Counted from the stretch's first letter, positions 22,822-32,141 are shown. The stretch is DNA of 42,422 nt from Clostridiales bacterium (GCA_031265685.1 JAISCI010000113.1:1-42422), one strand, 5' to 3'. Notes: generated from the sequence alone by a model not told the origin. Numbers and translations: made by a program.

Positions 22822-24453
22822 CTAGTCTCTGGTTTCTGGTTTATTGCCGCCGCTTGCGGCGGCAATAAACTCTTTGAATAACGGCTGCGCCCGGTTTGGC
22901 CGGGACTTCATCTCCGGGTGGAACTGCACGCCGACGAACCAAGGGTGCGTCCCGCGCGGCAGCTCGACTGTCTCGATCAGGCGCTGGTCAGGCGACAGAC
23001 CGGATATAACCAGTCCGGCGTCCGTGAACGCGTCGCGGAACTGGTTATTGAACTCGTAGCGATGGCGGTGACGCTCGTACACGATCTCGGCGCCGGAGTA
23101 CGCTTCGGACACCAGCGTCCCCTTCGCCACGACGCACGGATATGAACCCAAGCGCATAGTTCCGCCCAACTCCTGCACGTCCTTCTGCTCGGGCATCAGG
23201 TCGATCACGCACGCGGACGATTCGGGCGCGAACTCGGCTGTGTGCGCGTCGGTAAGCCCCAGTACATTCCGCGCGAACTCGATGACGGCGCACTGCATCC
23301 CCAGGCATATGCCCAAATACGGTATGCCCCGCGTCCGCGCGTATCCCGCCCCGGCTATGATCCCCTCCACGCCGCGCTCGCCGAATCCGCCCGGCGCGAT
23401 GATTCCGTCCGCCCCGGCGAACAGCTCGTCCATGTCCGCGCCTTTTTCTATGTCCTCCGCGTCGATCCAGATGATTTCGGCGTCGGCCGCGTTCTCAATG
23501 CCGCCGTGCTTGAGCGCCTCGACCACGGAGAGATAGGCGTCGTGCAACGCGACGTACTTTCCGACGAGCGCCACGCGGACGGAGCGCGTTATGGCCTTCT
23601 GCCTTGCGACCAGCGCCCGCCATTCGGTGAGGTCCGGCTCGCCGAGACTGAGGGCGAGACGTTCGCAAACCACGCGCGCAAGGTTTTCCTCCTCCAGCAG
23701 CAGCGGCACCGCGTACAGCGACTCGGAATCTATGTTCTGCACGACGCATTCGCCCGGGACGTTGCAGAACATACCGATCTTCGCGCGCATCTCCGGCGGC
23801 ATCGGGTTTTCGGTGCGGCACACGATTATGTCCGGCTGGATACCGATGGACAGCAGTTCCTTGACGGAATGCTGCGTCGGTTTCGTCTTCATCTCGCCGG
23901 ACTTGGAGAGAAATGGTATAAGCGTCACGTGTATATACAGCACGTTCTCCCGCCCTACCTCGAACATAAGCTGGCGGATAGCTTCCAGAAACGGCAGGCT
24001 CTCGATGTCGCCGACAGTGCCGCCTATCTCGGTTATAACGACGTCGATCGGGCGCTCCTTCGCGGCGCGGTAGACGGCGTCCTTTATCGCGTTGGTGACG
24101 TGCGGAACCACCTGTATCGTCGCTCCCAAAAAGTCGCCGCGTCGCTCCTTGTTTAGCAGAGACCAGTAGATCTTGCCCGTCGTGGTGTTGGCGTTCTTCG
24201 TCAGGTTCTCGTCGATAAAGCGCTCGTAATGGCCGATGTCGAGGTCGGTCTCGCCCCCGTCCTCCGTGACGTATACCTCGCCGTGCTGATATGGACTCAT
24301 CGTGCCCGGGTCGATGTTTATATAAGGGTCGAATTTCTGTATCGTGACCTTGACGCCGCGCGCCTTGAGCAGCCGCCCGAGCGCGGCGGCCGTGATTCCC
24401 TTGCCCAGCCCGCTGACGACTCCGCCCGTCACGAAGATGTATTTTGTCGGCAT
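22822..24453 (-). CDS. pyrG: CTP synthase
   Basis: The 543-residue enzyme aminates UTP to CTP with glutamine and ATP. The synthase domain starts [23 protein letters not shown] (P-loop), followed by [37 protein letters not shown]-like sequence. The class I glutamine amidotransferase domain has the nucleophile in [12 protein letters not shown] and the C-terminal FHPE triad residues. The ATG at 24453 is preceded by AGGAGCG. The last about ten residues ([10 protein letters not shown]) are encoded by a perfect palindrome and by sequence next to the terminator. TATAAT is present 45 bp upstream, with only a poor -35. Confidence 0.97.
   Translation of the reverse strand: MPTKYIFVTGGVVSGLGKGITAAALGRLLKARGVKVTIQKFDPYINIDPGTMSPYQHGEVYVTEDGGETDLDIGHYERFIDENLTKNANTTTGKIYWSLLNKERRGDFLGATIQVVPHVTNAIKDAVYRAAKERPIDVVITEIGGTVGDIESLPFLEAIRQLMFEVGRENVLYIHVTLIPFLSKSGEMKTKPTQHSVKELLSIGIQPDIIVCRTENPMPPEMRAKIGMFCNVPGECVVQNIDSESLYAVPLLLEEENLARVVCERLALSLGEPDLTEWRALVARQKAITRSVRVALVGKYVALHDAYLSVVEALKHGGIENAADAEIIWIDAEDIEKGADMDELFAGADGIIAPGGFGERGVEGIIAGAGYARTRGIPYLGICLGMQCAVIEFARNVLGLTDAHTAEFAPESSACVIDLMPEQKDVQELGGTMRLGSYPCVVAKGTLVSEAYSGAEIVYERHRHRYEFNNQFRDAFTDAGLVISGLSPDQRLIETVELPRGTHPWFVGVQFHPEMKSRPNRAQPLFKEFIAAASGGNKPETRD
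22840..22869. repeat. Perfect palindrome inside the pyrG 3' end
   Basis: TTTATTGCCGCCGC, TT, GCGGCGGCAATAAA: a 14-bp stem with a 2-nt loop within coding sequence, 20 bp from the bidirectional terminator. It encodes the linker around AAASGGNK. It may strengthen termination or protect the 3' end. Confidence 0.6.
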
Positions 24454-24994
24454 GATTTTAACGCTCCTTGTTTTTGTCGGTGCTGGACAGATTATAGCAC
24501 AAGGCGGGCGAGAGCGCCAGCGTTTTTAAGATTAAACCACGTTTGTTTTACAAATTACCGGCGGCATCCAAGATAATAGGCGATCCGCGGAAGCGCGGAC
24601 GCGTCAAATACCGGCTAAGGACATGGAAATTTCAATAAATGGAAAACGGATGCACTTGCTCGGGCACGGCGCGTTTGTTCAATGAGGAAAAGCATTATAA
24701 CATGCGTTGATCGCTAAATCCATGTATATTTCAATGATTTCATGTACTGAAGGGGCGGAAAAGATATAATTTACGTTCACCTCGCCCGCATCCGCCTCAC
24801 TCTGCCCGGGAACGCGGCGGAGTGATAAGCGGAAAACGGATACACTTGCGCGGACACAGAGACATCTGTTCAGGGAAGGGCTGACATTGCGGCATATGTA
24901 TTTATCAACCGGAAAAAGCCCTCATCCCTGAAAGGAAAAACAGCCGAAAACATTACGCGACAAAGCCGGATACAGAAAATGCGCGGGCTTGGCG
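24454..24994. repeat. Intergenic region with dispersed repeat family C (one full and two partial copies)
   Basis: No gene is seen in these 541 bp. A full copy of repeat C lies at 24641-24775 (GGAAAACGGATGCACTTGC to ATATAATTTACG). A 5' partial copy begins at 24831 (GGAAAACGGATACACTTGC) and fades near 24903; its ACAGAGACATCTGTTCAG matches copy 1 at 21188 better than the full copy does. A 3' fragment is at 24614-24640 (GGACATGGAAATTTCAAT). The pyrG -10 TATAAT lies at its left edge, around 24493-24498. Confidence 0.7.
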
Positions 24995-26137
24995 TCACTC
25001 CGCCACGACCTGATTCTTCCCGGCGCGCTTCCCCTTATACAAATTCTTATCGCACCGTATGATCGACTGATCGATCTGTCTCGGTTCAAGGCGCGACAGC
25101 CCGACCGTTATCGTAAAGCTCGCCTCACGCCCGTCCAGATTGATTACGTTCTTTTCGATCCTCTGACGGATCGTGTCCGCCACGCGGAAGGCCGACTCGG
25201 AATCGGTGTTCACCATCGCGATCAGGAATTCCTCGCCGCCCCAGCGGAACACATAGTCGCTCTGCCGCAGTGACGATTTGAGCGTCGCCGAAAGCGCCAC
25301 CAGCGCCTTATCCCCGTTCGCGTGCCCGTATGTGTCGTTAATCAGCTTGAAGTCGTCGATGTCGATCATCGCCAGTTCGATATTGGCGATAGGCCCTCCG
25401 CGCCTTATTTTATTGAAGAACTCCGTCGCGAACCGCCGGTTGTACAGCCCCGTCAGCGGATCAATATTGGCCTGCTTCTCAAGCTCCGTCAGTTTATTCT
25501 CCTGGCTCAGCTCGGTCATGTTGCCGACGAATTTTTCCGTAGAGAGTATCACGACCGTCGCCAGAAAAATGAAGTCCACATTAAAATACTTGAGTCCGTC
25601 GTCCACCGTGGACGCGTAAACCGGCTCGGCGAACGATCCGATGAAAAACGATCCAAAGAAGCACGCGAACAGGATAAGCATGACAAGCATACGGTCCTTG
25701 TTGACGAATTTCAGCACGGTCATATGCGCGATGGCGACGAGCAACATAAAGAACTGGCTCTGGGCCTCGGTGCCGACGTAATAGATCATCACGAGCGACG
25801 ACACGACCACCTCCATCGAGAGTACGACGGAAGCCGTCTTATAGTAGCCGCGTCGCAGCAGCGCGTAGGTGAACACATAAACGAGCACGCTGATGCCGTG
25901 GCTTACCGTCAGCGGAGGGGCGCCCTCTATCCAGAAGTAGACCACATAGACGATATGCGGCACAACCGCCATAGCGGAGAGCATGGACATCGAAAGAAAA
26001 TGGTAGTAGGCGGCGGGATCGGGTTGTTCCTCCGCCCTTTTGATCAGATAGCGCTGTATCGCGCTAACGAGGCCCGCCCTGCGGAGCGGCCGCTCATCCG
26101 CGCTCCCGGCGTTGGTCCCCGCCGTGCCGTCAGTCAT
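24995..26137 (-). CDS. Membrane-bound diguanylate cyclase (GGDEF)
   Basis: The 380-residue protein has an N-terminal membrane sensor of six hydrophobic helices (about residues 50-205), a short coiled linker (ELSQENKLTELEKQA) and a GGDEF domain from about 215. The active-site motif is GGEEF in FRWGGEEFLIAM. The inhibitory I-site RxxD is present as RQSD, exactly five residues upstream, so product inhibition by c-di-GMP is expected. DPLTGLYNRRF starts the domain in the usual way. It should make c-di-GMP in response to a membrane or extracellular cue. A TATAAT 30 bp upstream borders the palindromic element at 26186. Confidence 0.93.
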   Translation of the reverse strand: MTDGTAGTNAGSADERPLRRAGLVSAIQRYLIKRAEEQPDPAAYYHFLSMSMLSAMAVVPHIVYVVYFWIEGAPPLTVSHGISVLVYVFTYALLRRGYYKTASVVLSMEVVVSSLVMIYYVGTEAQSQFFMLLVAIAHMTVLKFVNKDRMLVMLILFACFFGSFFIGSFAEPVYASTVDDGLKYFNVDFIFLATVVILSTEKFVGNMTELSQENKLTELEKQANIDPLTGLYNRRFATEFFNKIRRGGPIANIELAMIDIDDFKLINDTYGHANGDKALVALSATLKSSLRQSDYVFRWGGEEFLIAMVNTDSESAFRVADTIRQRIEKNVINLDGREASFTITVGLSRLEPRQIDQSIIRCDKNLYKGKRAGKNQVVAE

Positions 26138-26185
26138 ATCTCAACGCCCCATTCAACAGCCGCGCGGCATTACGCATTATACCAG

Positions 26186-26285
26186 TCCCGTTTTCAAAGT
26201 ATAGACAAGGTTTTCAAGTCCGCGTCCGAACCCGCGCGTACGCGCGTCGCTTTGAAAAATCCTGTCCGCTGATTTAACCGGGATT
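26186..26285. mobile_element. Palindromic element, family B related (copy 3)
   Basis: An approximately 100-bp imperfect palindrome centred on the perfect CGCGCGTACGCGCG (26233-26246). TTTTCAAGTCCGCG on one side and CGCTTTGAAAAATC on the other are 14-bp exact matches to the two arms of the element at 39845-40055. The outer ATACTAAT ends of that family are missing. It lies between the GAF-PAS and GGDEF genes. Confidence 0.6.
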
Positions 26286-26351
26286 ATATCAATCACGAAC
26301 GACGGTACCATGACGCGATAACGCGGCGGATATGGTTCCCAAGGCGAAGTC

Positions 26352-27686
26352 CTAAGCGGGGGGATCGGGAGCGCCGCCCCCGCGGTCCGCGCCTGTTTCT
26401 TCCCGCGCCGCGGCCGGCTTGGTTATGTCCTTGGTCACGCTCGTTATGCCGGCCAGCTCGCCGTTCTCGTTATATATGCCGAATTCGGTCGTTTCAGTCA
26501 GGCGCCGCCCGCCGCCGCGCTTGTCTCTCCAGCCGGACTCGCGGCGGAAGCCGTTTTTCGCGATCTCCGCCGCGCGCTCGTTAAAGCGCGTACCATCCGG
26601 GAACAGCGCCGACTCGTCCTTGCCGATTATCTCGTCCTCGGTTAACCCGAATATATCCTCGGCGCCCCGGTTCCACTCTAGTACGCGCCCCTCGGCGTCG
26701 GCGGCGTATATCGCGCGGTCCCGGATAGAGTCGAGCACATTCCCCAGAAACAGCGTCCGATCCCTCACCTTGCCCTCCAGCTCCTCGTTCAGGCTCTGGA
26801 TAAGGCCGTTCTGGAACTGAAGCTCGTTGGTGATCCGCTTCGAGCGCTCATATACGGAGCAGTTTCCGATCGCCGCGCCCAGATAATATTTCAGCAGATT
26901 AACCGTCTCCACCTGCTCGGGAGTGTAGTCGTACACGCTCGCCAGCCCCAGAACGCCCATCAGCGTCTCGTTGTTTATGACGGGCACCAGCATGACGCTC
27001 TTCGGCGCTATCTTGCCCAAAAACGTCCGCGTCACGAATATCGTGTCCTGAGGGATCGAGTTGAGCACGGTTATATCCTTCGCGGTGGCCGCCGCGCCCA
27101 CCAGTCCCTCGCCGATCGTTATATCAAACTCAGTGTATATGTTCTTGGAGAACCCTATCGACGAGCGCAGCTCGAGTTTGCCCGTGGCGGCGTTCGCCAG
27201 GTAGAACGCGCCCCAGTTCGAGTTGAGCCGGCGGATAAGCCCGGGCATCAGCGCCGCGAAGAGCGAGTCCACCTCCATATTGGCCGTGACGGCGTTCAGC
27301 ATGTCCATGAACTCCTGCCGGTCCTCGTCGCTTTTAAGCAGGCCGTCGTACAGCGCGCGGACGCTCTCAAGCGTCGGCCGGAAGCGCTCGGGACAGCCCG
27401 ACGCGTCCCGCGTCCAAGGAGAGCGCCGGCGCGTCTCGTCCAGAGCGTGGTTTATCGCCGCCAGACCCTCGTCCGTCCGCGCCCGCAGCGACCGGATGTA
27501 GACGTTATACAGAAGCGCGGCGATGACGGCGAGCGCCGCCGCCACAACCGTTATGCCGACCGCGACGGAAACGTCGTGGAACCCGGCTACCGCGATCCCC
27601 GCGAACGCGAGTATCTCGAGCGGAACAATATATATGGCCATATGCGGAACGTTCCCGTTCTTGCCGTCCAAGCCGCGCCCTCCCAT
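26352..27686 (-). CDS. Membrane-anchored GAF-PAS sensor protein without an output domain
   Basis: The 444-residue protein has two hydrophobic helices near the N-terminus (about 16-36 and 40-62), a GAF domain (about 150-300, with GEGLVGAAATAKDITVLN and SVMLVPVINNETLMGVLGLA), a coiled region, and a PAS/PAC domain (about 318-428, with GRVLEWNRGAEDIFGLTEDEIIGKD and GITSVTKDITK). It stops right after the PAC motif with a short tail rich in Ala, Gly and Pro; no kinase, cyclase or methyl-accepting domain follows. It reads like the sensory half of a hybrid kinase or cyclase. The GGDEF gene lies 214 bp downstream, so signalling through that protein, or loss of a domain, are both possible. The start has AGGG at about 8 nt. 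Confidence 0.8.
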   Translation of the reverse strand: MGGRGLDGKNGNVPHMAIYIVPLEILAFAGIAVAGFHDVSVAVGITVVAAALAVIAALLYNVYIRSLRARTDEGLAAINHALDETRRRSPWTRDASGCPERFRPTLESVRALYDGLLKSDEDRQEFMDMLNAVTANMEVDSLFAALMPGLIRRLNSNWGAFYLANAATGKLELRSSIGFSKNIYTEFDITIGEGLVGAAATAKDITVLNSIPQDTIFVTRTFLGKIAPKSVMLVPVINNETLMGVLGLASVYDYTPEQVETVNLLKYYLGAAIGNCSVYERSKRITNELQFQNGLIQSLNEELEGKVRDRTLFLGNVLDSIRDRAIYAADAEGRVLEWNRGAEDIFGLTEDEIIGKDESALFPDGTRFNERAAEIAKNGFRRESGWRDKRGGGRRLTETTEFGIYNENGELAGITSVTKDITKPAAAREETGADRGGGAPDPPA

Positions 27687-27715
27687 CCCGTTCGCCCTAT
27701 CCGTTACTGAATTCT

Positions 27716-27745
27716 ATTGTATCATATAACCTACAATTATTTCAA
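27716..27745 (-). promoter_or_regulatory. Promoter for the GAF-PAS gene
   Basis: Leftward TTGAAA (27745-27740), 18-nt spacer, TACAAT (27721-27716), 30 bp before the start codon. Confidence 0.6.
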
Positions 27746-27820
27746 TAATACTCTGGATTATTCCCGCCGGATGCTGTATGATAATAACGTTATATTATAT
27801 CCGGGAAGGCGGGGCGCCGC

Positions 27821-29083
27821 GTGAAGCTGCCCTTTGACAAACGATACCTCAAGCTGAGCCTTCACGTGTTCGCCGTGGCGGCGGCAATCGCCCTGTTCAC
27901 GCGGCTGCTGGACAATCTCGGGGTTATCACTTCATTTATCGGTAGTTTTTTCGGTTTCCTTACTAATATATTTACGCCGTTCATATACGGCTTTTTTATA
28001 GCGTATTTTATGAACGTGCCCGTGTCGTGGCTGGAGACGAAGGCTTTCGGGCGGATACCCCGTCTCGCGAGGCGCGGGCGGCTGATCAGGATACTGTCCG
28101 TAACCGCCGTCTATATCGCCCTGCTGGCTTCCGTTACGTGGGCGCTGGTGTTCCTGATTCCGGAGATAGCGCAAAACGCCAGCGGGCTGGCGCAGCTGAT
28201 CCAGACGTATATCGTCCGAGTCAATTCCGCCGATGAACTCGGCGCGCTGCCGGTCACGGCTATGCTGTCAGACGCTTTCGACGCGATCAACAAGGCTTTC
28301 GGGCTGACGCTCAGCCCCGGGGATATAATGGGCGCGGCACTCGAGCCGGTATCGCGGGCGCTGGCGTCCCTTCCGCAGGTGGCCGGAGCGCTGTACCAAG
28401 AGACGGTGAAGGTCGCGTCGGCGCTGTCCAACTCTTTGCTCGGGCTTATCGTCGCGTTCTACATGCTCTGCGAGAAGGAATCCGCCGCGACGATCGCCAA
28501 AAAGCTGTGCTACATAGTCCTGCGCCGCCGGCGCGCCGAGAAGGTGATCGGGATCGCGCGCGAGGCCAACGGAGTGTTCGTCAAATTCCTGATCGGCAAG
28601 GCACTGGATTCGGCGGTCATGGGTATGCTGTTCTTCACCGCCGGGTCGGTCGCGGGGCTGCCCATGATGGTTATATCCAGCCTTATACTGGGCGTCACGA
28701 ACATGATACCGTATTTCGGGCCGATATTCGGGACTGTCCCGATACTGCTCATCACGCTCATGGCGGATCCCGCCAAAGCGCTCTGGGCGTTTGTGATCAT
28801 CCTCGTACTCCAGCAGTTCGACGGGTTCATCCTGGGGCCGCGCATACTGGGCGAATCGACGGGCGTCAAGCCGATGGGCGTCATCTTCGCGATCATAGTC
28901 GGCGGAGCGCTGTTCGGACTGCCGGGGATGCTGTTCGGCGTGCCGGTGTTCGCCATGCTGCAGACCATAGCGAAGGAGATGCTTAACAAGAAATACAACG
29001 ATCAGATGACGGATACCGGAGAAGAGAAGAAAGAAGACGGGGAAGAGGCCGGACGAAAAGAAGGCATCGACAAGGGGGATTAA
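27821..29083 (+). CDS. AI-2E family transporter
   Basis: The 420-residue membrane protein of the AI-2E/PerM family has seven to eight hydrophobic helices. The family motif of the C-terminal half is seen in ILGVTNMIPYFGPIFGTVP, then FDGFILGPRILGESTGVKPMGVIFAIIVGGALFGLPGMLFGVP. Members export autoinducer-2, act as Na+/H+ exchangers, or are uncharacterised; the substrate cannot be inferred here. The start is GTG 27821, after a GAAGGCGGGG ribosome binding site. The last 35 residues are highly charged. The CPBP gene starts one base after its stop, so the pair is an operon. Confidence 0.9.
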   Translation: MKLPFDKRYLKLSLHVFAVAAAIALFTRLLDNLGVITSFIGSFFGFLTNIFTPFIYGFFIAYFMNVPVSWLETKAFGRIPRLARRGRLIRILSVTAVYIALLASVTWALVFLIPEIAQNASGLAQLIQTYIVRVNSADELGALPVTAMLSDAFDAINKAFGLTLSPGDIMGAALEPVSRALASLPQVAGALYQETVKVASALSNSLLGLIVAFYMLCEKESAATIAKKLCYIVLRRRRAEKVIGIAREANGVFVKFLIGKALDSAVMGMLFFTAGSVAGLPMMVISSLILGVTNMIPYFGPIFGTVPILLITLMADPAKALWAFVIILVLQQFDGFILGPRILGESTGVKPMGVIFAIIVGGALFGLPGMLFGVPVFAMLQTIAKEMLNKKYNDQMTDTGEEKKEDGEEAGRKEGIDKGD

Positions 29084-29084
29084 A

Positions 29085-30092
29085 ATGACGCAAGACGCGC
29101 CGAAACAGGCTAATTTTTTCTTTATGCTGTTCATGGCGTACTCGCTCGCGACGCAGACGACGCTGGTGGCGCCGGTTATGCTGATTCTGCCGGGAGCGCC
29201 GCTGATCTGGGTGCAGGGCGTTTGGTTCGCGTTTACGTTCCTGACGTTCTTCCTGATGTTCCGCTACCTTTCGCGCAGGCGGCTCCTCAGCGTTATCCCG
29301 CGCGCGCCTCTTGGTATAAAGAACGCGCTGATCATCATACCGATGACGCTGCTGCTCATACCCGTCACGGAATTTATTTCCGCGCTTTCGATGTACGTAT
29401 TCCCCAATACGATCAGCGGCACGCTGAACGAGACGCGGCAGGCCGGTCTGATCGCCAACCTCGTCATTTTCGCTGTGTTCCCGGCGCTGATGGAGGAGAT
29501 ACTCATGCGCGGGCTGCTCGCGCACGGGTACAGGGGCGTCAACGCGCTGCTGGCGGCGCTGGTTAACGGGCTGTTCTTCGGGCTGTACCACATGAACGGC
29601 AACCAGTTTTTCTACGCCGCCGCGCTCGGCGTCGTGTTCTTCCTGATCGTGCATTACACAGGGTCGGTTTACGGCTCGATGCTGGCGCATTTCGTATTGA
29701 ACGGCGTGAGCGTGCTGCTGCAGTTCGTCCTGCCCGAATCCGAGGCCGCCGCCGAGCTTACCGCCGAATCGCTCACCCAGGCCGTCGCCGCCACGGGAGT
29801 GCTGTCGCTGTTCGCGGCGCCAAGCGTCATCATACTGTTGTGGTTCATGAGACGTATCAACGGGCACGGAACGGGCCGGTTCCTGTCCGAGCGCTTTCTA
29901 GAGCGGGACGCGCCGGCGGACGAAGCCGCGCCCGCCGGCGGGAAACGGGTGTTCACATGGGAGTTCTACGTGGGGACGGCGTTCGGCGTCGCGGTTATCG
30001 CGCTCGTGTTCATGAGTTCAGGCATGGCCGGCGACGCCGCGCGGCAGCTCGAACAGCTCCGCGAGGCGGCGGCTGAATTTTCGCGGCTTTAA
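29085..30092 (+). CDS. CPBP family intramembrane glutamic/metalloprotease
   Basis: The 335-residue membrane protein has about eight hydrophobic helices. The CPBP (Abi/CAAX protease) motifs are in order: EEILMRG (EExxxR) near residue 138, FGLYHMN with the motif 2 His near 165, and the HFVLN motif 3 near 204. Such proteases may process prenylated or short peptides, or act in bacteriocin immunity; the target is unknown. AGGGGG lies just before the ATG, and the gene follows the AI-2E gene by one base. The stop TAA is inside the loop of the hairpin at 30075-30102. Confidence 0.9.
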   Translation: MTQDAPKQANFFFMLFMAYSLATQTTLVAPVMLILPGAPLIWVQGVWFAFTFLTFFLMFRYLSRRRLLSVIPRAPLGIKNALIIIPMTLLLIPVTEFISALSMYVFPNTISGTLNETRQAGLIANLVIFAVFPALMEEILMRGLLAHGYRGVNALLAALVNGLFFGLYHMNGNQFFYAAALGVVFFLIVHYTGSVYGSMLAHFVLNGVSVLLQFVLPESEAAAELTAESLTQAVAATGVLSLFAAPSVIILLWFMRRINGHGTGRFLSERFLERDAPADEAAPAGGKRVFTWEFYVGTAFGVAVIALVFMSSGMAGDAARQLEQLREAAAEFSRL

Positions 30093-30102
30093 GCGAAAAT
30101 TC
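30075..30102. repeat. REP-like hairpin at the convergent CPBP/flagellin 3' ends
   Basis: GAATTTTCGC, GGCTTTAA, GCGAAAATTC: a perfect 10-bp stem. Read on the minus strand the loop is TTAAAGCC, related to TTGAATCC at 32473. It lies over the CPBP stop codon and ends 2 bp from the flagellin stop, so it may serve as a shared terminator. Confidence 0.65.
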
Positions 30103-30103
30103 A

Positions 30104-31588
30104 TCACTTCAGCAGCTGCAAAAGCTGCTGGGGCCTTTGGTTAGCCTGCGCGAGAACCGCTATGCCCGCCTGACTTATAACGCTCAGGCGGGCGTAGTTC
30201 GTCGTCTCGGCGGCCATATCGGTATCCGCCGCGCGGCTTAAGGCCGCTTCGGTGTTCGTTATCGAGAGAGCCAGGCTCTCCTCGGTAAAGGTAAGCCTGT
30301 TCGCGAACGCTCCGATGCCGCCGCGAACGCGGGAGAGCTTGTTCAGCGCCTTGTCGCAGGCCGTGATCGCCGCCGCCGCGCCCTCCTCAGTCTGAACGTT
30401 GATGTTGCGCATACCCAGACTGTCCGCCGATACGGACGGTATGTCCGCGCGCGTTTCCATGAATTGTTCATGCCCTGTTTGCAGGATCAGCCTGCCGTGC
30501 CCCGTCACCGTTACGGACATATCGGGGATAGGCCCGAACGGCAGCGAGCCGTCGTCGCCGACGGGCGTGCCGTCCGCGAGGGAATAGACCCCGCGCGGAT
30601 CCGCTGTAGTCCGCAGATCGAAATAGACGCCCCGGTTATCCGCCCCCAGAACGCCGATCCGTTCGCCGTCCGTCGTAACGGTAGCGGCGTTCATGAAAGA
30701 ATCTATCGTGTGACCGGCGGCGTCCGCGTAATCCGCGCCGGATACGCGCGCGTCCGCTCCGTTCCACTCTCCCGCGGAAAGGCCGAAAGCGGCCAGAGCC
30801 GCGCTCCCCGCCGGACGAAGCGTTATTTTGGCGTTCTTTCCAAGCCACGCCGACGTGAGAATCAGCTGGCTCTGCTTCGGGTAATCCGGAGAGCGGACTT
30901 CAACCCCCGCCGCCAGGCAAGCCTCCTTCAGCTTCGTAAGCGCGTCGTCCGCCGAATCGGACGCGGAGACCACAACCGGCACGCCGTTTATGGTGAACGA
31001 ACCGTCCGGGAATACCGAATCGCCGCCGATAACGCCGACCGCCCTGGCCGGGACCGGCGCGCGCTCGAGCGTGAACCGGAGCGTCCCCTCCGGAACCTCC
31101 GCATCCACGAAGGTGGGCACGATGGCGTCCGTGGCCGAGCCGCCGCGAACCGCCGCAACGAAGCGGCTCCGTTCGCCGTTTATCAGGCGCGCGCCGTTGA
31201 ATTCCGTCCGCGCGACCGATGCGTCGATCTCGTCGAGCAGCTGATCGATCTCGGCCTGAATCTTCTGGCGGTCGTCGGTCGTGTTAGCGCCGTTCGCCGC
31301 GCGTACCGCAAGCTCGCGCGCGCGCTGAACCATGCCGGTTATCTCGTCCAGAGCGCCGTCGGTGATTTCGGTCATGGATACGCCGTCCATGGCGTTCCTT
31401 CGCGCTATGGCCATAACCCGCGCCTGCCGGCTCAGCAGGTTGGCGACGGCAAGCCCGGAGGGATCGTCCGCCGCCGTGTTTATTCGTCTTCCGCTGACAA
31501 GACGCGCCGCGGACGCTCCGGCCTCGCGGTTTATCCGCGTCAGCGCGGCCGCGGCGCCCGCCGCCGCTATATTCGCGTTTATTCTCAT
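30104..31588 (-). CDS. Flagellin
   Basis: The 494-residue filament subunit has the conserved N-terminal D0/D1 region (MRINANIAAAGAAAALTRIN, then LVSGRRINTAADDPSGLAVANLL and EITGMVQRARELAVRAANG) and the C-terminal region (ITNTEAALSRAADTDMA, then VLAQANQRPQQLLQLLK). The central part (about 150-400) is variable and surface-exposed, with FlgE/hook-IN-like stretches (GSFTINGVPVVVSASDSADDALTKLKEA). It has no secretion signal, as expected for type III export. GGGGGAG is well placed before the ATG. Other flagellar genes are not in the window. It is last in a leftward run with a small HPr-like gene and an unrecognised gene. Confidence 0.95.
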   Translation of the reverse strand: MRINANIAAAGAAAALTRINREAGASAARLVSGRRINTAADDPSGLAVANLLSRQARVMAIARRNAMDGVSMTEITDGALDEITGMVQRARELAVRAANGANTTDDRQKIQAEIDQLLDEIDASVARTEFNGARLINGERSRFVAAVRGGSATDAIVPTFVDAEVPEGTLRFTLERAPVPARAVGVIGGDSVFPDGSFTINGVPVVVSASDSADDALTKLKEACLAAGVEVRSPDYPKQSQLILTSAWLGKNAKITLRPAGSAALAAFGLSAGEWNGADARVSGADYADAAGHTIDSFMNAATVTTDGERIGVLGADNRGVYFDLRTTADPRGVYSLADGTPVGDDGSLPFGPIPDMSVTVTGHGRLILQTGHEQFMETRADIPSVSADSLGMRNINVQTEEGAAAAITACDKALNKLSRVRGGIGAFANRLTFTEESLALSITNTEAALSRAADTDMAAETTNYARLSVISQAGIAVLAQANQRPQQLLQLLK

Positions 31589-32141
31589 GATACCACTCCC
31601 CCGGAATGATTTCGCCGCCGAACTCCACGGTGGCGTCGAAGCGCCGGCCGCTGTTGGCCAGGTTTAACAGCGTCATGGGCGCGCCCGATTTTACGACGCG
31701 CCCCACGTCCGCGTCCGTCACGCGCGACAGGACGCGCCAGCATGTCACAAAGTCGTCGTCGTCCCAGTCGCTCACGGATTCGCGCGGTCTCAGGCGCGAA
31801 TCCAGGCGCGAATCAATCCTCTCGGTCAGTTCGTCCACGCCGGCGATCATCGGCGACATGCCGTCGCTTTTGACGCGCCGTACCGTTTCGGCGGTCATCC
31901 CGCGCCGCAGTTTTTCGAGCGAGCGGTTAATCCGCGCGGCGCGCTCTATATTGAAACGCGTCAAATCCGCCCCCGCCTTGACCAGGCCGACGGCCGCGCC
32001 GGTATGCTCGTCGTCCGTCTCGGAGCCGATCTGCCGCAGGTAGCGCGTAAGTTCGCTCATTTTGACGGAGTCGCCCAGTTTCGAGCGCGGTTTTGTCCGG
32101 TGCCGCGCCAGTTGACCGATTATCCCGCTGGTCCGCAAAAA
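31284..32141 (-). CDS. Unrecognised protein; reading frame runs 305 bp into the flagellin gene (possible frameshift)
   Basis: The clearly coding part, from about residue 28 to about 182 (roughly 32060-31600), is a soluble, charged, helical protein (RYLRQIGSETDDEHTGAAV, then FNIERAARINRSLEKLRRGM and DDDFVTCWRVLSRV). I know no family for it. The start may be TTG 32141 (GGTGGTGA 6 nt upstream) or ATG 32060. From 31588 to 31284 the frame reads flagellin DNA out of phase and becomes Arg/Gly-rich, so that part is probably not real. One extra G in the G5 run at about 31599-31603 would end the protein at a TGA overlapping the flagellin ATG, a normal coupled arrangement. A true frameshift, phase variation or a sequencing error are all possible. 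Confidence 0.5.
   Translation of the reverse strand, partial: FLRTSGIIGQLARHRTKPRSKLGDSVKMSELTRYLRQIGSETDDEHTGAAVGLVKAGADLTRFNIERAARINRSLEKLRRGMTAETVRRVKSDGMSPMIAGVDELTERIDSRLDSRLRPRESVSDWDDDDFVTCWRVLSRVTDADVGRVVKSGAPMTLLNLANSGRRFDATVEFGGEIIPGEWYHENKREYSGGGRRGRADADKPRGRSVRGASCQRKTNKHGGGRSLRACRRQPAEPAGAGYGHSAKERHGRRIHDRNHRRRSGRDNRHGSARARACGTRGERR

Noticed and set aside
31284-31588. C-terminal 100 residues of the unknown gene over flagellin
   Set aside because: They are Arg/Gly-rich and out of phase with clearly conserved flagellin sequence, so this part is not counted as real protein.
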